Of a stretch of DNA of 64,000 nucleotides, positions 25,353 through 34,323 are shown one piece after another (the stretch's first letter is position 1; every line of letters starts with the position of its first letter). Both the position numbers and the translations under genes were made by a program. A model generated the notes under the pieces. The model worked only from the letters and a program-made list of their open reading frames with translations. It made no database searches and had not been told where the DNA came from. The stretch covers positions 186,001-250,000 of the forward strand of contig NZ_JAJVKW010000015.1 in the NCBI RefSeq assembly GCF_024198255.1, written 5' to 3'. This DNA comes from Myxococcus guangdongensis (GTDB taxonomy: Bacteria > Myxococcota > Myxococcia > Myxococcales > Myxococcaceae).

Positions 25353-26606
25353 TTGAGAAGGTTTCAGGAACGTTTGCCACTCGAGGCGCTGACATTCGAT
25401 GACGCGCTGGTGTTGTTGGAAGTGGTGCAGGAGTTGTCGCATCTGAGGGAGCTGGAGGACGTGATGGCGCTGGTGCGCCGCGCGGCCCGACAGCTCAGCG
25501 GCGCCGATGGCGTCACCTTCGTGCTGCGCGAAGGGGACCAGGTCCACTACGCGGACGAGGAGGCCATCGCGCCCTTGTGGAAGGGCCGGCGCTTCCCCAT
25601 CCACGCGTGCATCTCCGGTTGGGCCATCCTCCATGGCGAGGCGGCGGTCATCGAGGACATCTACGCGGACGAGCGCATCCCGCATGACGTCTACCGTGCC
25701 ACCTTCGTGAAGAGCCTGGTCATGGTGCCCGTGCGCCGCGCGGACCCGGTGGGCGCCATCGGCGCGTACTGGGCGGAGCGCCGCGTGCCGGGCGCGCGCG
25801 AGGTGGCGCTGCTCCAGGCGCTCGCGGACTCCGCCGCCGTCGCGGTGGACAACGGGCGGCTGTACGACGCGGAGCGCCGCGCGCGCAAGGCCGCGGAGTC
25901 GGAGACGCGCCTTCGCGGTGAGCTGTTGGCGATGGTGTCCCACGATTTGCGCAACCCGCTGGGCGTCATCACGATGACGACGTCGCTGCTCGCGCCGCTG
26001 CTGGCCCCGCTCAACGGGCGCGCGCGCCATCACCTGGACACGCTCAACCGCTCCTCGCTGCGCATGGAGCGGCTCATCCATGACCTGCTGGACTTCGCGG
26101 CCATCGAGGGCGGTGGCTTCCGCGTGAGCCAGGAGTCGATGGCGCTCTCGCGGCTGTTGGAGCAGGCCTCGGAGCTGAGCCCCCTGGCGCAGGAGCGGGG
26201 CATCGGCCTGGAGCTGCGCCCCCACGCGCAGGACATCGAGGTGTGGTGTGATCCAGACCGCATCCACCAGGTGTTCTCCAACCTGGTGGGCAACGCCGTG
26301 CGCTTCACGCCCGCGGGGGGCCGAATCACGGTGATGGCGGAGGTGCGCGAGAACCGCGTCGAGGTGAGCGTGGAGGACACGGGCGCGGGCATCTCCCCGG
26401 AGCTCCTGCCCGTCCTGTTCGACCGGTTCCAGCGCCCCACGACGCGCGCGCCGGGCAGCGGCGTGGGCCTGGGGCTCTCCATCACCCGGGGCATCGTCGA
26501 GGCCCACGGCGGCACCGTCAGCGTGCGCAGTCAGCTGGGCCTGGGGACGACGTTCACCTTCTCGCTCCCCACGGACGCCCCGGGTCCGGCGGGGCCGCGC
26601 TCGTAG
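25353..26606 (+). CDS. GAF-domain sensor histidine kinase
   Basis: 417 residues from TTG 25353, chosen because GGGAGG lies just upstream; the longer frame from 25332 lacks a ribosome site. A GAF domain spans about residues 20-175 (ELEDVMALVRRAARQLSGADGV in two strands, FPIHACISGWAILHG, LVMVPVRRADPVGAIGAYW). The HisKA domain carries MVSHDLRNPLGV with the phosphoacceptor His. The ATPase domain has the N-box NLVGNAVRF, the DTGAGIS G1 box and GVGLGLSITRGIVEAHGG G2 box. No membrane helix, so it is a cytoplasmic sensor, probably of a small molecule or redox state. No response regulator is adjacent, making it an orphan kinase. Its 3' end overlaps the convergent GNAT gene by 76 bp. Confidence 0.92.
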   Translation: MRRFQERLPLEALTFDDALVLLEVVQELSHLRELEDVMALVRRAARQLSGADGVTFVLREGDQVHYADEEAIAPLWKGRRFPIHACISGWAILHGEAAVIEDIYADERIPHDVYRATFVKSLVMVPVRRADPVGAIGAYWAERRVPGAREVALLQALADSAAVAVDNGRLYDAERRARKAAESETRLRGELLAMVSHDLRNPLGVITMTTSLLAPLLAPLNGRARHHLDTLNRSSLRMERLIHDLLDFAAIEGGGFRVSQESMALSRLLEQASELSPLAQERGIGLELRPHAQDIEVWCDPDRIHQVFSNLVGNAVRFTPAGGRITVMAEVRENRVEVSVEDTGAGISPELLPVLFDRFQRPTTRAPGSGVGLGLSITRGIVEAHGGTVSVRSQLGLGTTFTFSLPTDAPGPAGPRS

Positions 26607-27061
26607 CGCTCGTCGCTCACGCCGTGGAACCCCAGGGCTCGCGCCAGCCGGATGGCCGCGCGGTTCTGGGGCCGGGTGAGCGCGAACAGCCGCTTCAGGC
26701 CGAGCGTGGTGAAGCCGAAGGTGATGAGCGCCTGGGAGGCCTCGTGCGCGTAGCCGTGTCCCCAGAACGCCGGGTCCAGCTCGCAGCCGTACTCCGCGAC
26801 GGTGTCCCCGGCGGACGCCTTGCGCACCCCGCAGGTGCCGATGACGCGGCCCTCCAGGGTGATGGCGAGCTGGTACTTCGCGCGGGGCTCCTCGTGGGCC
26901 CACTGGGACAGCATCTCCACGAAGGCGCGCACGTCGTCCTCGGTGGGCGGCGGGCGGTCGTCGTGCTCGAGGTAGGCGGGCTTGGATTGATACGCGAGGA
27001 CGCTCGGGGTGTCCTCGCGCGTGAAGTCCCGGAGGACGAGCCGGGGGGTGCGCAGCTCCAT
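26531..27061 (-). CDS. GNAT-family N-acetyltransferase (RimJ/RimL-like)
   Basis: 176 residues from ATG 27061. It opens with MELRTPRLVLRDFTREDTPS, the hallmark of the RimJ/RimL branch, and shows AITLEGRVIGTCGVRKAS, AEYGCELDPAFWGHGYAHEA (acetyl-CoA loop region), and LKRLFALTRPQNRAAIRLARALGF split over the last helices. Members acetylate N-terminal or side-chain amino groups of proteins or small amines. The start lies 1 base after the stop of pxpC, so it is translated in the oxoprolinase operon, perhaps by chance. The last 25 codons overlap the end of the opposite-strand histidine kinase; the tail after GFHG is low in conserved residues. Confidence 0.88.
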   Translation of the reverse strand: MELRTPRLVLRDFTREDTPSVLAYQSKPAYLEHDDRPPPTEDDVRAFVEMLSQWAHEEPRAKYQLAITLEGRVIGTCGVRKASAGDTVAEYGCELDPAFWGHGYAHEASQALITFGFTTLGLKRLFALTRPQNRAAIRLARALGFHGVSDERYERGPAGPGASVGSEKVNVVPRPS

Positions 27062-27062
27062 G

Positions 27063-27935
27063 TCAGGGCTCCGCGTGGAAGCGCTGCATGTGCTCTCGCC
27101 AGGCCTCGCGGGCCTCGTGCGGGCTCACCGCCTGGAACTCGACGGACGTGCCGGCGCGCCGGGCGCCCAGCCGTCCCCAGTCCGCGCGGATGACGGTGGC
27201 GATGACGGGATAGCCACCCGTGGTGGGGTGGTCGGGGCCGAGGACGATGGGCTCACCGGACAGCGTCACCTGGATGGCGCCACGCACCATGGGGCGGGAG
27301 GTCCTCGCGCCTTCATCGCCGTGCGCGAGCGCGGGCCCCTGCAGCCGCATGCCCACGCGGTCGCTCGCGCTGGACACCGTGAAGGTGCCGCCCAGCAGCG
27401 AGGCCGCCATCAGCGAATCGAAGTGGCGCGTGTCGGGGCCCAGCGTCAGGCGGATGGGCCCCGACTCCTCCCAAGGGCCCTCCACGGGCATCGCGAGCGA
27501 GAGTGCATCACCGACGGGCAGTGAGTCTCCGGGGCGCAGCATCCGCCCCTCGTGGCCTCCCAGCCGCGCCACCAGCAGCGTGCCGCGGCCGCCGAGCACC
27601 ACCGGCACGTCCACGCCGCCGGCCACCGCGAGGTAGCTGACGCTGGCGCGCTCGGAGGCGGGGACGCGGAGGACCTCGCCCTCGTCGAGGGCATGGGGCT
27701 CGCGGCCATCCACCGAGAGGCGCAGCGGAGCGCCGCGTGCGCGCAGCTCCAGCGCGCCCAGGCACTCCAGCGCGGCGGCGTCCCAGCGGTTGCCCACCGC
27801 GCGGTTGGCCTGCGCCAGCAGCTCCGGCACCATCGCTCCGCCGGGAGGCACGCCATGGTGCATCTGTCCGGGCCTGCCGCCGTCCTGCACGGTGGCGGGG
27901 GCTCGCATCGCGGTGAGTTCCAACCAGCCCGCCAT
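27063..27935 (-). CDS. pxpC: 5-oxoprolinase subunit PxpC (biotin-dependent carboxyltransferase-like)
   Basis: 290 residues from ATG 27935. The opening LELTAMRAPATVQDGGRPG and the following HHGVPPGGAMVPELLAQANR are diagnostic of PxpC (formerly KipA/YbgK), as are DHPTTGGYPVIATVIRADWG and the late LRLTLGPDTRHFD-type segment. PxpC acts with PxpA and PxpB in ATP-dependent opening of 5-oxoproline to glutamate, a damage-clearance step in the cytoplasm. Its start shares one base with the stop of the upstream fused pxpA-pxpB gene (TGATG), so stoichiometry is set by coupling. Confidence 0.93.
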   Translation of the reverse strand: MAGWLELTAMRAPATVQDGGRPGQMHHGVPPGGAMVPELLAQANRAVGNRWDAAALECLGALELRARGAPLRLSVDGREPHALDEGEVLRVPASERASVSYLAVAGGVDVPVVLGGRGTLLVARLGGHEGRMLRPGDSLPVGDALSLAMPVEGPWEESGPIRLTLGPDTRHFDSLMAASLLGGTFTVSSASDRVGMRLQGPALAHGDEGARTSRPMVRGAIQVTLSGEPIVLGPDHPTTGGYPVIATVIRADWGRLGARRAGTSVEFQAVSPHEAREAWREHMQRFHAEP

Positions 27936-29221
27936 CAGTCCACCCGCTCGAAGCGCACCCTGTCACCGAGTTGCAGTACCGCGCCCCGGTCCGGGTGGAA
28001 GGCCGTGAAGTCCAGCGCCGTGCCAATCAGGTTCCAGCCGCCGGGGGACGCGAACGGGTACACGCCCGTGCGTCCTCCGGCGATGCCCACCGCGAGCGCC
28101 GGCACGCGCGTGCGCGGCGTGGGCAGCCGAGGCACGACGATGCGTGGGTCCAGCTCGCCCAGGTACGCGAAGCCGGGCAGGAAGCCCACGCAGCGCACCG
28201 TGTACTCGCGCGCGGTGTGGAGCCGGGCCACGTCGTCGACCAGGAGGCCCGTCCGCTCGGAGACCTTCGCCAGGTCGGGCCCGTCGTAGCGCACGCGCAG
28301 CGTGACGAGCGTGGACGCGGACGTGGCCCGCGGCGCTCCCAGCCATCGGGCGAGCGCGAGTCGCGGCTCCGAGGGCGGCGCCGCGGGGTCGAAGTACACG
28401 CACGCGTGCTCCTCGGTGACGACGGCGTCCATCACGCCTTCGAGCGCATGCAACACGTCGCGCGCGGCGCGCCGCTCGATGCCCGCGGGGAGCACCATGC
28501 GCAGCGCGCCGTCACCCAGGGCCTCCAGTGGCAGCGCGAGGGCCTCCAGCGTGGTGCGCACCTCGCGGGCCAGCGCCACCGCGCCGGGGGTGTCGCCGTG
28601 AACGCACACGGTGTCGACGCCGCCGCCCGTCACCAGCCGCGCGGTGTTGTCGCGGGCCTTCGCCAGGTCGGTGAGCACGGCGCCGGGCTGGCCGCGTGGA
28701 ATCAGGGAGCCATCCGGGAGGGTGCCTCGGTCGGCGAAGCCCTCGCGCGCGTGGCACAGGCCGGCGTCCGTCGCCGCGTCCGCGAGCGCGCCCGTGGGAG
28801 GTCCGATGAGGGTGACGCCGGTGCCCAGCGCGTCGACGATGCCCTCCACCACGGCGCGGGCGAGCGCGGGTGAGGCATTGGCCGCGTGGTAGAGCGCGCC
28901 GTGGGGCTTGGCGTAGCCGACGGGGAGGCGCTCCTCGCGGGCGAGGCGGGCGAGGCGGGCGCACTGGTGGGCCACCTGTTGACGGAGCACCTCGGGTGTC
29001 ACGTCGAGCGTGCGGCGTCCGAAGCCCTCCCGGTCCTCGTAGGACGGATGCGCGCAGGCGCGGGTGCCATGCCGGGCGCACAGGGCGAGCGCGCGGCGCA
29101 TGGAGGCCTCGTCGCCCGCGTGGGCACCGCAGGCGATGTTGGCCACGTGGGCGAGCGCGTAGAGCCGCTCATCCTCGTCGGGCAGCTCACCCAGGTCGAT
29201 GTTGAGGAGGCACTCCGTCAT
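27935..29221 (-). CDS. pxpAB: 5-oxoprolinase, fused PxpA (LamB/YcsF) and PxpB subunits
   Basis: 428 residues from ATG 29221. Residues about 1-225 are PxpA: LLNIDLGELPDEDERLYAL, NIACGAHAGDEASMRRAL, LPVGYAKPHGALYH, EGFADRGTLPDGSLIPRG and the end GGVDTVCVHGDTPGAV. Residues about 226-428 are PxpB: ALGDGALRMVLPAGI, VRCVGFLPGFAYLG, a VPRLPTPRTRVPA stretch and GGRTGVYPFASPGGWNLIG. The two are normally separate proteins, so a single A-B polypeptide is a fusion. There is no stop codon or frameshift at the junction. With PxpC the 5-oxoprolinase set is complete. The order is A-B-C with GNAT last. Confidence 0.93.
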   Translation of the reverse strand: MTECLLNIDLGELPDEDERLYALAHVANIACGAHAGDEASMRRALALCARHGTRACAHPSYEDREGFGRRTLDVTPEVLRQQVAHQCARLARLAREERLPVGYAKPHGALYHAANASPALARAVVEGIVDALGTGVTLIGPPTGALADAATDAGLCHAREGFADRGTLPDGSLIPRGQPGAVLTDLAKARDNTARLVTGGGVDTVCVHGDTPGAVALAREVRTTLEALALPLEALGDGALRMVLPAGIERRAARDVLHALEGVMDAVVTEEHACVYFDPAAPPSEPRLALARWLGAPRATSASTLVTLRVRYDGPDLAKVSERTGLLVDDVARLHTAREYTVRCVGFLPGFAYLGELDPRIVVPRLPTPRTRVPALAVGIAGGRTGVYPFASPGGWNLIGTALDFTAFHPDRGAVLQLGDRVRFERVD

Positions 29222-29301
29222 GCGTCCACGCTATGCGAGCCGCGTCCGGGACGCAGCCCTTCGTCCGAGAAGCGGAGCGAGGACTTGGGAAGATTACACA
29301 C

Positions 29302-29341
29302 GCCACCCCGGGGCAGGGGCCGGATGGCACCGGGGTGGCGC
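29302..29341. repeat. 11-bp perfect inverted repeat between the cytochrome and pxpAB genes
   Basis: Arms CGCCACCCCGG (29302-29312) and CCGGGGTGGCG (29331-29341) are exact reverse complements with an 18-base loop; a flanking CAC/GTG adds three pairs with one bulge. It lies in the 265-bp gap after the cytochrome stop and before pxpAB. It may end the cytochrome transcript or form a leader structure for the oxoprolinase operon. No T-run follows on either strand. Confidence 0.4.
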
Positions 29342-29486
29342 GTGCCCCGGTGTTGTCGAAAGACACCCCGAGGAACTTCCAACCCAGATACGTGGGGGCG
29401 TGCTTTCTCGGGTCATTTCGCGCGAATTATGCCGCGCGGGTGGCACGCGGGGCGTGAGGCGGCTTCGCCGCGCGTCGGAGTGGGCT

Positions 29487-31049
29487 TCAGTGGGCGGCGG
29501 GCTTCAGCGTCGCGGGGCCGCCGGACTTCACCCAGCGGACCAGGGCCAGCGCGGTGCGCTCGTCCAGGAGGTCCGCGTACGTGGGCATGGGCGTGCCGGG
29601 CTGGAACTGCTCCGGGTTGCGCACCCAGCGCACCAGGTCCGCGTCCGAGCGGCGCGACGCGCGGGCAATCTGCTCGTGGTAGCGGGCGCCGGGCGCGTGG
29701 CAGCCCGCGCAGCCCAGCTGCGTGAAGAGCTTGGGCGCGTCCACCTTCGGCGCCGCGGGGCGAGGCCTGCGGGGCGCGGGGCTCGACGCCACCGGCGTGG
29801 CGGCGGGAGGCTGCGTGCCCGCGACGGGGGCCGAGGCCACCTCGGCGGGCGAGCCGTGAGCCGCCGTGCCCGCCACGGTGGTGGCCGAGCCATGAGGCGC
29901 TGAGTTCGCAGGGGTGTTCGAGGCCACGGGGGAGGTCGAGCCGTGCGGCGCCGTGCCCGTTGCCGCGCCAGGGGTCGACGCGGGAGCCGTCGGCCCTGTC
30001 CCCGTCGTGGTGGCCGACGCCGCCTCCGCCACGGTCGTCGACCCGGAGCCGTCATCGGACTCCGCAGCATCCTCCGCGCCCGCGCCATCGAGCTTCGTCA
30101 CCCACGTGGGGCGCACGGACGTGGCGGTCAGCCGGGGACGAGCACCGTCCACATCGTTCTTCTTGAGCGGCACCGAGCGCAGATAGTCATAGAGCGCCTG
30201 CGCCTCCACCGCGTCCATTCCCCGGAAGCGGGGCATGGGCGAGCGCAGCGCGGACCCATCCGGCGCGAGGCCGTCCCTCACCGCGCGGGTGAAGTCCTCC
30301 AGCGTCCAGTGCGCGAGCCCCGTCCCGTGGAAGGTGAGGTTGCTCGACTCGACGTCCTGCCCCTCGGGGTCCTTGAACGACATGCCACCGGAGAAGACAT
30401 CGTCGCCCTCCGTCTTGCGCGGGCTGAAGCCCGGCGTATGACAGGACGCGCAATCATAGACGTCATGCGCCATGTAGCGGCCGTACTCCAGCGTGGCCGC
30501 CTTCTCCGGCACGGGGATGCCCAGGGGCGGACGGGGGATGGGCTCGTTGCCGGTGATGACGCGGAAGCCCAGCCCCCCGAAGAAGCTGAACTCGGAGCGG
30601 GGCGCGGGCGTGGGGTCCGGCGTGAAGAGCGGATGTCCCGAGCGCAGGAACCCGAGCACCGCCGCCAGGTCCTTGTCCCCCATCCCATAGCTGGGCATCA
30701 CCATCAGCCGTCCGTCCCGGCTCACCGCGTAACGGATGACGCGCGCCAGCTCCTCGTCCGTCGCGGAGCCGATGCCCGCCGTGGGATGTGACGTCAGGTT
30801 GGAGGCGTGGAACTTCCCCATGTACGACGGCAGCTCGTGCAGGGGCGCGCCCGAGGCCGTCTCGTTGTCGCCGCCGCGATGACACGACTCGCAGCTCGCG
30901 TGGAAGATGGCGGCGCCGCGAGCGACCGCCGCGGGCGAGGTGTCCGCCTGGAGCTTGGGGTAGGGCGCCTTGACGGTGCCGGCACAGCCGGCCAGCAACA
31001 CGCTCGCCAACACCATGCTCCTCACGACACCGCGAACCTCGCGTCGCAT
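29487..31049 (-). CDS. Multihaem c-type cytochrome lipoprotein with Ala/Thr/Ser linker
   Basis: 520 residues from ATG 31049, preceded by GAGG; a longer frame to 31097 lacks a signal. The signal ends at LLAGC (Cys22), predicting a lipoprotein. Three haem-binding motifs are present: CESCH (53-57), CASCH (about 198) and CAGCH (about 445). The first two belong to a paired cytochrome c module (MPSYGMGDKDLAAVLGFLRS and FRGMDAVEAQALYDYLRSVP, with axial Met candidates). The third is a separate small cytochrome c domain (FQPGTPMPTYADLLDERT). A linker of about 110 residues rich in Ala, Thr, Ser, Pro and Gly, with repeated APHGS/AAHGS units, joins them. It is probably a periplasmic electron carrier tethered to the membrane. 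Partner unknown. Confidence 0.87.
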   Translation of the reverse strand: MRREVRGVVRSMVLASVLLAGCAGTVKAPYPKLQADTSPAAVARGAAIFHASCESCHRGGDNETASGAPLHELPSYMGKFHASNLTSHPTAGIGSATDEELARVIRYAVSRDGRLMVMPSYGMGDKDLAAVLGFLRSGHPLFTPDPTPAPRSEFSFFGGLGFRVITGNEPIPRPPLGIPVPEKAATLEYGRYMAHDVYDCASCHTPGFSPRKTEGDDVFSGGMSFKDPEGQDVESSNLTFHGTGLAHWTLEDFTRAVRDGLAPDGSALRSPMPRFRGMDAVEAQALYDYLRSVPLKKNDVDGARPRLTATSVRPTWVTKLDGAGAEDAAESDDGSGSTTVAEAASATTTGTGPTAPASTPGAATGTAPHGSTSPVASNTPANSAPHGSATTVAGTAAHGSPAEVASAPVAGTQPPAATPVASSPAPRRPRPAAPKVDAPKLFTQLGCAGCHAPGARYHEQIARASRRSDADLVRWVRNPEQFQPGTPMPTYADLLDERTALALVRWVKSGGPATLKPAAH

Positions 31050-31202
31050 GCGCAGCCCTCTCTCCTGAAACCGGGGCCCGATGTTTATCCCATCCACCCA
31101 CCGTCCCGGGAGGGGGGCTCCTGCTCGCGGGTGAACGCGCAGCTCCTTGGAGTGTCAACGTCATCCGCCCGGCTGGCCGGACTCCTGGCTAGACTCACGC
31201 GC

Positions 31203-32339
31203 ATGACGCGCCCGCTCGAGTCCTACCGTGCCCTGTTCCCCGTGCTGCAGGAGCAGCTCTATTTCAATCACGCGGGAGTGGCCCCCACCAGCCTGCGCGC
31301 CGCCGAGGCCGTGCGCGGGTGGATGGAGGACCTGGTCCACCATGGCATCCGCCACGAGCGGGGCTGGGAGGCCCACTGCGAGCGCATCCGCGCCCTGGCC
31401 GCCCGCCTCCTGAACGCGGAGCTAGGCGAGATGGCCTTCGTGCGCAACACCAGCCATGGCCTGGGGCTCGTCGCGGAGGGCCTCGACTGGAAGCCCGGGG
31501 ACGAGGTGGCCGTGGCCACGTCGCTGGAGTACCCCTCCAATGTCTATCCCTGGCAACACCTGGCGGACCGGGGCGTGGTGGTGCGGGAAATCCAGGCGCC
31601 GTCCGGCGGCGTCACGGTGGAGGCCGTGGCCCAGGCGCTCACCCCACGCACGAAGCTGGTGGCGGTGTCCTCCGTGCAGTTCGCCACCGGCGTGCGCACG
31701 GACCTGGAGGCGGTGGGCGCGCTGTGCGAGAAGGCCGGCGTCCTGTTCTGCGTGGACGCCATCCAGAGCGTCGGCTGTGTCCCCGTGGACGTGAAGAAGT
31801 GTCGCATCCACTTCCTCAGCGCGGACAGTCACAAGTGGATGCTCGGCATCTCCGGCATCGGCGTGTTGTACGTGGCGAAGGAGGTGCTGCCGAGGGTGCG
31901 CCCCGTGCTCGTGGGGTGGCGCAGCACCACGGACGCGTGGAACTTCAACCGCACCCACTTCGAGCTGCGCCCGGACGCTGGCAAGTTCGAGGAGGGCAGC
32001 GCCTCCTACCCCGGCCTCTACGCGCTGGGCGCCGCGCTGGAGCTGCTCCAGGAGGTGGGCGTGGAGAACATCGAGGCGCGCATCAAGGAGCTGCTCGCGC
32101 GCCTGGAGAAGGGCCTCGTCGAGCTGGGCTGCGAGGTGGGGCCCACGCCGGCGCTGCGCGCGGGCATCCTCACCTTCCTGCCACCCGGGGCCGACGTGCG
32201 GGCGCTCGGCGCGTACCTGGCCGAGCACCACGTCGCCCACTCCGTGCGCCGGGGCCGCATCCGGCTGTCCCCCCACTTCTACAACCTGCCGGAGGAGATG
32301 GACCGGCTGGTGGAGCTGGTGAAGGGCTACGGCGGCTGA
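31203..32339 (+). CDS. Class V aminotransferase (cysteine desulfurase / isopenicillin-epimerase-like)
   Basis: 378 residues from ATG 31203; the frame upstream is non-coding in character. Fold-type I PLP enzyme of the class V group: LYFNHAGVAPTS, EMAFVRNTSHGLGLVAEGL, EVAVATSLEYPSNVYPW, the Asp motif VLFCVDAIQSVGCVPVDV, and SADSHKWMLGISGIGVLYV carrying the Schiff-base lysine (HKW). The C-terminal HHVAHSVRRGRIRLSPHFYN is typical. The group includes cysteine desulfurases, kynureninase-like and epimerase-like enzymes; no catalytic Cys is obvious, so I do not assign sulphur transfer. It sits 7 bp from the convergent cysK gene. Substrate unknown. Confidence 0.88.
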   Translation: MTRPLESYRALFPVLQEQLYFNHAGVAPTSLRAAEAVRGWMEDLVHHGIRHERGWEAHCERIRALAARLLNAELGEMAFVRNTSHGLGLVAEGLDWKPGDEVAVATSLEYPSNVYPWQHLADRGVVVREIQAPSGGVTVEAVAQALTPRTKLVAVSSVQFATGVRTDLEAVGALCEKAGVLFCVDAIQSVGCVPVDVKKCRIHFLSADSHKWMLGISGIGVLYVAKEVLPRVRPVLVGWRSTTDAWNFNRTHFELRPDAGKFEEGSASYPGLYALGAALELLQEVGVENIEARIKELLARLEKGLVELGCEVGPTPALRAGILTFLPPGADVRALGAYLAEHHVAHSVRRGRIRLSPHFYNLPEEMDRLVELVKGYGG

Positions 32340-32346
32340 ATCGCGC

Positions 32347-33270
<924 letters not shown>

Positions 33271-33314
33271 GTCGGGCCTCGTCGGGGGCTGCGCGGTGGG
33301 TGCTTCGGGAGCGT

Positions 33315-34160
33315 TCAGATGTGGAACTCGATGGCGTCCATGGCGCCGTCGGCCCCACGGGGGCGAATCTCGCTGCGGCGGGTGACGACGGAGTTGGGGG
33401 GGATGGTCTGCGTGAGCCACGCGTTGCCGGCGACGATGCTGCCTCGCCCCACCACCGTCTCCCCGCCGAGGATGGTGGCGTTGGCGTACACCACCACGTC
33501 GTCCTCGAGCGTGGGGTGGCGCTTCTTGTCGGCCAGGGCCTTCTCCACCATGAGCGCGCCCAGCGTGACGCCCTGGTAGACGGTGACGTTGTTGCCGATG
33601 AGCGTCGTCTCGCCGATGACCACGCCCGTGCCGTGGTCGATGACGAACCTGCGGCCGATGGTGGCGCCCGGGTGGATGTCCACGCCGGTGCGCTGGTGCG
33701 CGTGCTCGGTGAGCAGCCGCGGCAGCAGCGGGAAGCCGAGCACGTGCAGTGCGTTGGCCACGCGGAAGATGGCGATGGCGAGGAAGCCCGGGTACGTGAG
33801 GATGACCTCGTCCACGGAGCGCGCGGCGGGGTCGGCCTCGAAGATGGCCTGCGAGTCCTGTCGCAGCCAGTCGTAGAGCTCCGGCAGCCGCTCCATGAAG
33901 CGGGTGGGGATGCTGGCGTTGATGTCGGGGTAGAGCGGGGCGAGCGTCTCGCGCAGGCGGTGGAGGCTGGCCTCCACGGTGGTGACGTCCCGGCGCACGG
34001 CGGCGGCGGTACACTCCAGGCGCTCGGCGAAGTGGGGGAACAGCAGTCCGAGCACCTGTCCGACGAACTCGGGAGCCGCCCGCCGCACGTCGGGGGGGAA
34101 GCAGTGGCGCTGTCGGGCCTCCAGCAGCGCGGCGACCAGCCTGGCGTTTGAGTCTTCCAT
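33315..34160 (-). CDS. cysE: Serine O-acetyltransferase
   Basis: 281 residues from ATG 34160, with a strong GGGGAGG just upstream. It makes O-acetylserine from serine and acetyl-CoA. The helical N-terminal part ends at AIFRVANALHVLGFPLLPRLLTEHAH split across helices, followed by left-handed beta-helix hexapeptide repeats: VDIHPGATIGRRFVIDHGTG, VVIGETTLIGNNVTVYQGVT and VVVYANATILGGETVVGRGS. The catalytic His lies in IDHGTG. The N-terminus is longer than in the short EpsC forms, nearer the plant/bacterial SAT layout. First in the cysE-cysK unit, preceded by a dyad that may regulate it. Confidence 0.93.
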   Translation of the reverse strand: MEDSNARLVAALLEARQRHCFPPDVRRAAPEFVGQVLGLLFPHFAERLECTAAAVRRDVTTVEASLHRLRETLAPLYPDINASIPTRFMERLPELYDWLRQDSQAIFEADPAARSVDEVILTYPGFLAIAIFRVANALHVLGFPLLPRLLTEHAHQRTGVDIHPGATIGRRFVIDHGTGVVIGETTLIGNNVTVYQGVTLGALMVEKALADKKRHPTLEDDVVVYANATILGGETVVGRGSIVAGNAWLTQTIPPNSVVTRRSEIRPRGADGAMDAIEFHI

Positions 34161-34180
34161 GAACCTCCCCCTTTTAATGC

Positions 34181-34201
34181 GGTGCGTGGTGACCGCGCAC
34201 C
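34181..34201. promoter_or_regulatory. 21-bp near-perfect dyad between cysE and the divergent Fpg/Nei gene
   Basis: Arms GGTGCG (34181-34186) and CGCACC (34196-34201), plus inner GGT (34188-34190) and ACC (34192-34194), are symmetric about base 34191; only the 34187/34195 pair mismatches (T-G). It starts 20 bases upstream of the cysE start. The size and symmetry suit a dimeric repressor or activator site for the cysteine genes. Which regulator is unknown. Confidence 0.5.
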
Positions 34202-34323
34202 AGGGGATCTCCCGATTCGGCGCTGGGGCGAATGCCAGTGGACAGGGGCGCTGCCCCGGCTGGTCCCCGGACGGGGGGCTGGGGGGCCTTGGCGCCTGGA
34301 AGGGCCGGGGGTTACCCAGGGGG

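Noticed and set aside
29441..29460. A TGGCACG string as a sigma-54 -24 element
   Set aside because: The -12 TTGC part is missing at the right spacing and no gene start lies downstream on that strand.
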